Assembly (NCBI GenBank): GCA_900539345.1
Contig: UQBS01000061.1
Coordinates: forward strand, 1 to 17,438
Direction: 5' to 3'
DNA: 17,438 nucleotides
From: an uncultured Coriobacteriaceae bacterium
Lineage (GTDB): Bacteria > Actinomycetota > Coriobacteriia > Coriobacteriales > UMGS124
Positions 14,081 to 17,438 of this stretch are shown here, in pieces (within the stretch, counting starts at the first letter, position 1; every line of letters starts with the position of its first letter). The translations under genes and the position numbers were made by a program. The notes below the pieces were generated by a model, which searched no databases, was not told the DNA's origin, and saw only the letters and a program-made list of their open reading frames with translations.

Positions 14081-14956
14081 ATGAAGATTCAAGCACAGTT
14101 TCGCGCTCGCCGCTTGCAAAACCTCTTTGCCGGTGTTGACCGACGCCTTTTGCTGCTCATTGTAACGTTTTGCCTGGTATTCGGCCTGATGTATTTCAGA
14201 GAAGTCCTCACGCCCGACTCGACGGGCGCCAACCTCGCGACCAACGTCGTAAGCGTACGCGCGCTCACCGCACTCGCCTTTTTTGTTGCCGCACTCACCG
14301 TGTTCAAGGACCGCATCAAAACGTTCTTTAAAACATGCCTGTATGTGTTGGTTGCCGGGCTGGCACTCATGGTGCTCAGCCTGTTCATGCCCGATTTGAG
14401 CCCCACCAGCGGCACGCTCGTCGCCATGGGGTATTGCGGGTTCGACATCATGGTGTGGACCATGGTCGCCTTTCACGGCTACGTGTCGCCCAACTCGCCG
14501 CAAAAGACCATCGTGGTCGCCATGCTTACCGAACAGCTCGGCATCCTGCTCGGGGCCGTGGCGGGCCTGGTGCTCGCCGTCCTACAGCTCGACGTGTCGA
14601 CCGCCGCCATCGTCATGACCGCGCTCAACCTGCTCGTCATCGCCGTGCTGGTTGCTTACACCGAGTATGGCTCACAGATGTGGTCGCTGCTGGTCAAAAC
14701 CTCGCTCGCGGCCGACCAGGCACCCGGGACGGCCAACGGGCTCGACGACTTCGCCGCTCGCTTCAAACTCACCGAACGCGAAAGCGACGTACTCGCGCCC
14801 TTCGTGCAAGGGCGCAGCATGGGGCTTATCGCCGAGAAGATGTTTATCAGCGAGAACACCGTCAAAACGCACGTCCGCCACATCTACTCAAAGTGTGGCG
14901 TGCGCGGCAAGCAAGAGCTGCTTGACCTGGTGGAAGAGCACCGGGGGCGCGGATAG
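14081..14956 (+). pseudogene. LuxR-type membrane regulator lacking its N-terminal half
   Basis: From the ATG at 14081 the frame gives 291 residues. There are about six hydrophobic segments (LLLLIVTFCLVFGLMYF, ALTALAFFVAALTVF, CLYVLVAGLALMVLSLFMP and others), then an intact LuxR HTH in the last 64 residues (FKLTERESDVLAPFVQGRSM ... VKTHVRHIYSKCGV). The two intact relatives in this window have 475-491 residues and about twelve segments, so the first half is missing. No good ribosome binding site precedes 14081. The frame stays open upstream to 13511 only because it runs antisense through the IS30 remnant in Pro/Arg-rich nonsense. It is probably a pseudogene, though a shortened membrane-HTH protein could still be made. 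Confidence 0.7.
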
Positions 14957-14977
14957 TCGAGTCAGCCCAATCGAAAC

Positions 14978-16405
14978 CTACACCCGATGCCTCTCTCGAT
15001 CGTGCATAAGACTGATAAGTTCCTGCTTCGAGTGGACGTCGAGTTTTTCGTAGATGCGCCGCAGATGAGAACGTGCGGTATTGAACGATATGGTCAGCTC
15101 GTCTGCAATATAGCGCGCGCTTCTACCTTCGGCAGCGAGCCGCAACACCTCTTGTTCGCGCGGTGAGAGCCCAAGGGCGATTCCCGCCTCAGCAGCCGGT
15201 TCCTTACTGGTGTCCAATTCCGCCGATGCGTCCCGCCCGCTCCCCGTCTCACCGCGCAGCTCAGCCCGAAGCGAGTCACCCCGCACCGCGACCTGAATGC
15301 CAGACGTTTGGGCAATTGAAACCGCAAGGTACGCGATGACGAGCGGAACGACCAGGTACATGCTCGGACCATCAGGCATAACCGCTATGTGCGCGGCGAT
15401 TTGCCCAACGCACCACGCTTCCCACATCAAGCCAATTCCAATACCGCGGACGGCAAACAACGACGTCCGCATGCCATAAATCAGAACACCAATCAACAAA
15501 ACCCATATGGACGCCTCCCATAAGAAGTTGCTCGAATCACCCGGTATGGGAACAATGCCCGAAGCGCAGCCAATCAAAAACGGCGGCAGCAACGCGGTGG
15601 CGCTTCGAACCACACGGCGCCATCGTGGCTGGCATCGAGATCGGCCGTCTATGTTTACAAGATGGCGGCAAAGCAGCCCGATGGTCAGTGCCCCAACCGC
15701 CTCAAGCACTACCATAAAGGTGAACGGCATTCTTTCAGAGAAAGAAACCATGCCGGCGGTATCCCCCAAGATACCAGCAGCGACCGCGAAAACGGTCACC
15801 ACAATCCCCAACAACGCAAACGCACGCCAGCGGTTCGGTTCGTTGGCAAGCGAGACATAATCGGGGGCATACGCCATAAGCAGCGTCATCATGCCAATGA
15901 GCGGTACAGCAACAAGCCAGCCACTTGCAACGGGCAAAGATAAGAACTGCAGAAGACGATACACAAGATAAAATCCAACCGCCCAGTACAACGCGGCAGG
16001 AATCTGAAAAGCCGACCGCCCGTAATCCTGAACAGACGGACTCGATGCCCAAAGCCCCGTTGAGACCGAGCACGCAACCGCGGTGCAAAACGCGCAAGCA
16101 ACAAGCGAGGCCAGGCCAACGGCATCGAGCACCGCAAGCCCGGCAAACAGTACGGCAAGAGCCGCAATAAACGGCAGGCAAGGTTCAACGTGCACTTCTA
16201 AGACGGCTCGTAGCGGGGCGCAAAAAGCAACAGCGGCCCGCATTGCAATCAACACCACAAACAGAGCCAAAAAGAACAGCTTCACTTCGCTGGAATCGCG
16301 GGAAAAACCAGCGAATGTCATAATGTTGATAATTGGGACAGAAACAAAGTAATAGAAGGCACCAAAACCTATGTCTTCAGGACGAACGCGCCTGGCATCC
16401 ACCAT
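14978..16405 (-). CDS. LuxR-type regulator with N-terminal polytopic membrane domain
   Basis: A 475-residue protein of full family length. Residues 1-370 hold about twelve hydrophobic segments (for example LFFLALFVVLIAMRAAVAF, AFALLGIVVTVFAVAAGI, YLVVPLVIAYLAVSIA). A polar linker follows at 375-408. The LuxR/GerE HTH is at 411-475 (LGLSPREQEVLRLAAEGRSA, then ISFNTARSHLRRIYEKLDV). The start is set by AAAGGAG eight bases before the ATG. It converges with the truncated LuxR gene, 21 bases apart, and diverges from the FMN/FAD reductase at 16667, its likely target. Its promoter (TAGACA-N17-TATCAT) contains a dyad in the spacer, and a second palindrome covers the ribosome binding site. Base composition is somewhat lower in GC than the reductase genes. 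Confidence 0.92.
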   Translation of the reverse strand: MVDARRVRPEDIGFGAFYYFVSVPIINIMTFAGFSRDSSEVKLFFLALFVVLIAMRAAVAFCAPLRAVLEVHVEPCLPFIAALAVLFAGLAVLDAVGLASLVACAFCTAVACSVSTGLWASSPSVQDYGRSAFQIPAALYWAVGFYLVYRLLQFLSLPVASGWLVAVPLIGMMTLLMAYAPDYVSLANEPNRWRAFALLGIVVTVFAVAAGILGDTAGMVSFSERMPFTFMVVLEAVGALTIGLLCRHLVNIDGRSRCQPRWRRVVRSATALLPPFLIGCASGIVPIPGDSSNFLWEASIWVLLIGVLIYGMRTSLFAVRGIGIGLMWEAWCVGQIAAHIAVMPDGPSMYLVVPLVIAYLAVSIAQTSGIQVAVRGDSLRAELRGETGSGRDASAELDTSKEPAAEAGIALGLSPREQEVLRLAAEGRSARYIADELTISFNTARSHLRRIYEKLDVHSKQELISLMHDRERHRV

Positions 16406-16416
16406 GAACAGACTCC

Positions 16417-16431
16417 TTTACATGATGTAAA
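16417..16431. promoter_or_regulatory. Palindrome overlapping the LuxR ribosome binding site
   Basis: TTTACAT-G-ATGTAAA is a perfect 7-bp-arm palindrome, 12 bases before the LuxR ATG. Its left arm overlaps the AAAGGAG ribosome binding site on the minus strand. It could be a protein operator downstream of the promoter, or an RNA hairpin that hides the ribosome binding site. Confidence 0.5.
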
Positions 16432-16473
16432 CCAACAGCGACCGCGTGCAGCCGCAACAAAGGGTAGCAGAAA

Positions 16474-16502
16474 ATGATAAACGTGCCAGCGTTTCCTGTC
16501 TA
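16474..16502 (-). promoter_or_regulatory. Promoter of the LuxR regulator with a dyad in its spacer
   Basis: On the minus strand TAGACA (16497-16502) and TATCAT (16474-16479) are 17 bases apart, a good sigma-70 promoter. The inverted repeat AAACG-N6-CGTTT at 16479-16494 fills the spacer and touches the -10. A regulator bound there would block RNA polymerase, and it could at the same time act on the divergent reductase promoter. Confidence 0.7.
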
Positions 16503-16666
16503 TGGTACAAAGTGAACTAAAGGCGTCAGCGCACCGCCCAATCCCACATCTACCCATTTTGAACGCTGCGGCGCATTCCTCGTGCACGTTACCCTGCATT
16601 CCAGACGGCGGCAAAATCCCGCCCGTCTCGCAGGCAAAACACAGGCACCAGAGAGGATGGCGGCAC

Positions 16667-17416
16667 ATGGGACATTCGAATATCGGACGTCGAGAGTTTG
16701 TTAAAGGCGCATCGCTGGCATCAATCGCAGCGCTAAGTGCCGGGGCCGTGCGCCCCTCCAGCGCAGCGGCCAGTGAGGCAGCGGCGTCGGGGTACACCGA
16801 TGGAACCTACACGGCAATCGGCACTGGCATGGGCGGAGACGTACCCGTAACGGTCGTCATTGCAAATGGCGCGATTGCCTCAGTAGAAATCGGTCCCAAC
16901 TCCGAAACGGATGGCATCGGCTCGAACGCCGTCAAACAGCTCCCAGCACAAATCGTTGCCGCAAATGGCATCGAGAACGTCAGTGCGGTATCAGGCGCCT
17001 CGATTACGTCCAAGGCGATCTTCTCCGCAGTACAGGATTGCCTCTCTCAGGCTTCCGGCCAATCAGCCAGCGCGAACACCCCGGCAGACAACGTGATTCT
17101 TAACGAGGACATCTATTCCAACGCAAAGTGGAGCTTTGAGATTGCCCCCGACCCCATCCCCGAAGACAAGATTACCGAGACGGTGACGGCTGATTACATC
17201 GTCATCGGCGCGGGCACATCAGGCTTGGTCACCGCCATGGCGGCAGCCGAAGAGGGCGTCGATGTCTGTGTGATTGCCAGCAGCGCCACCCCGGTCTCGC
17301 GCGGTGGGTCAAACGCAGCCTTCAACTCCAGATTGCAGAAGGAGCTTGGAAGGGAATTTCCCCTCGAACAAGCCAAACCTTATGGCTCTTCGCCAGTTTG
17401 TGTGGGTGATATTTAG
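16667..17416 (+). pseudogene. Tat-exported FMN_bind/FAD reductase with a broken reading frame
   Basis: The ATG at 16667 (GAGAGGA nine bases upstream) opens a frame of 249 residues. It has a Tat signal GRREFVKGASLASIAALSAG (7-26) and an FMN_bind domain at about 43-128 (YTDGTYTAIGTGMGGDVPVT) with a VSGASIT motif at 108-114. In this family the S/T of that motif carries covalent FMN added by ApbE. Then comes the start of an FAD domain (YIVIGAGTSGLVTA, 177-190; SRGGSNAAFNS, 211-221). Relatives such as urocanate/fumarate-type reductases run to about 550-600 residues, but here a stop follows at 17414-17416. The other frame near 17375-17435 reads LWLFAS, then a TGA, then YLDRFPDDT. That is what the family shows at this point, so a frameshift is likely. 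A sequencing error cannot be excluded. Confidence 0.75.
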
Positions 17417-17438
17417 ATAGATTCCCAGATGACACGGG

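Overview
The window is high in GC. It carries four exported flavoprotein reductase genes plus the tail of a fifth, and nearly all sit beside a dedicated transcription regulator. Twin-arginine (Tat) signals on FAD_binding_2 reductases, next to LuxR-type regulators with a polytopic membrane half, point to an anaerobic gut-type actinomycete of the class Coriobacteriia (Eggerthella/Collinsella-like). That placement is inferred from gene content; no taxonomic marker gene is present.

Layout. 1-55 is the C-terminus of a flavoprotein, followed by a terminator. 520-2226 (-) is a Tat-exported FAD reductase, divergent from a LysR regulator (2617-3501, +). A second LysR gene follows as a short frameshifted remnant (3563-3813). 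A COG1373-type AAA ATPase with a DUF4143 C-terminus lies antisense at 3871-5175. Directly upstream of it are four copies of a 14-bp repeat at an exact 23-bp period. After a mostly empty stretch with one gene-end remnant comes a Phd/RelE-like toxin-antitoxin pair (6012-6613, -). A MerR-type regulator (6862-7662) precedes a second Tat FAD reductase (7848-9452). A 347-bp convergent gap full of hairpins separates that from a membrane LuxR regulator (9800-11275, -), which is divergent from a third Tat FAD reductase (11493-13190). Next are a decayed IS30-type transposase (13525-13990, -) and a LuxR regulator missing its N-terminal half (14081-14956). Last comes an intact membrane LuxR regulator (14978-16405, -), divergent from a Tat/FMN_bind/FAD reductase (16667-17416) whose reading frame is broken just before the window ends.

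How it works together. The repeated unit is one regulator plus one exported flavin reductase. Such enzymes pass electrons to organic acceptors outside the cytoplasmic membrane in anaerobic respiration. The regulators belong to three families (LysR, MerR, LuxR), so each unit probably responds to its own substrate. None of the three full-length reductases has the fumarate-reductase TTRD or NRLGGN motifs, and none has its own FMN or haem domain, so substrates and electron donors are unknown. Remnants (LysR, IS30, LuxR, the last reductase) show that the region turns over by gain, truncation and loss.
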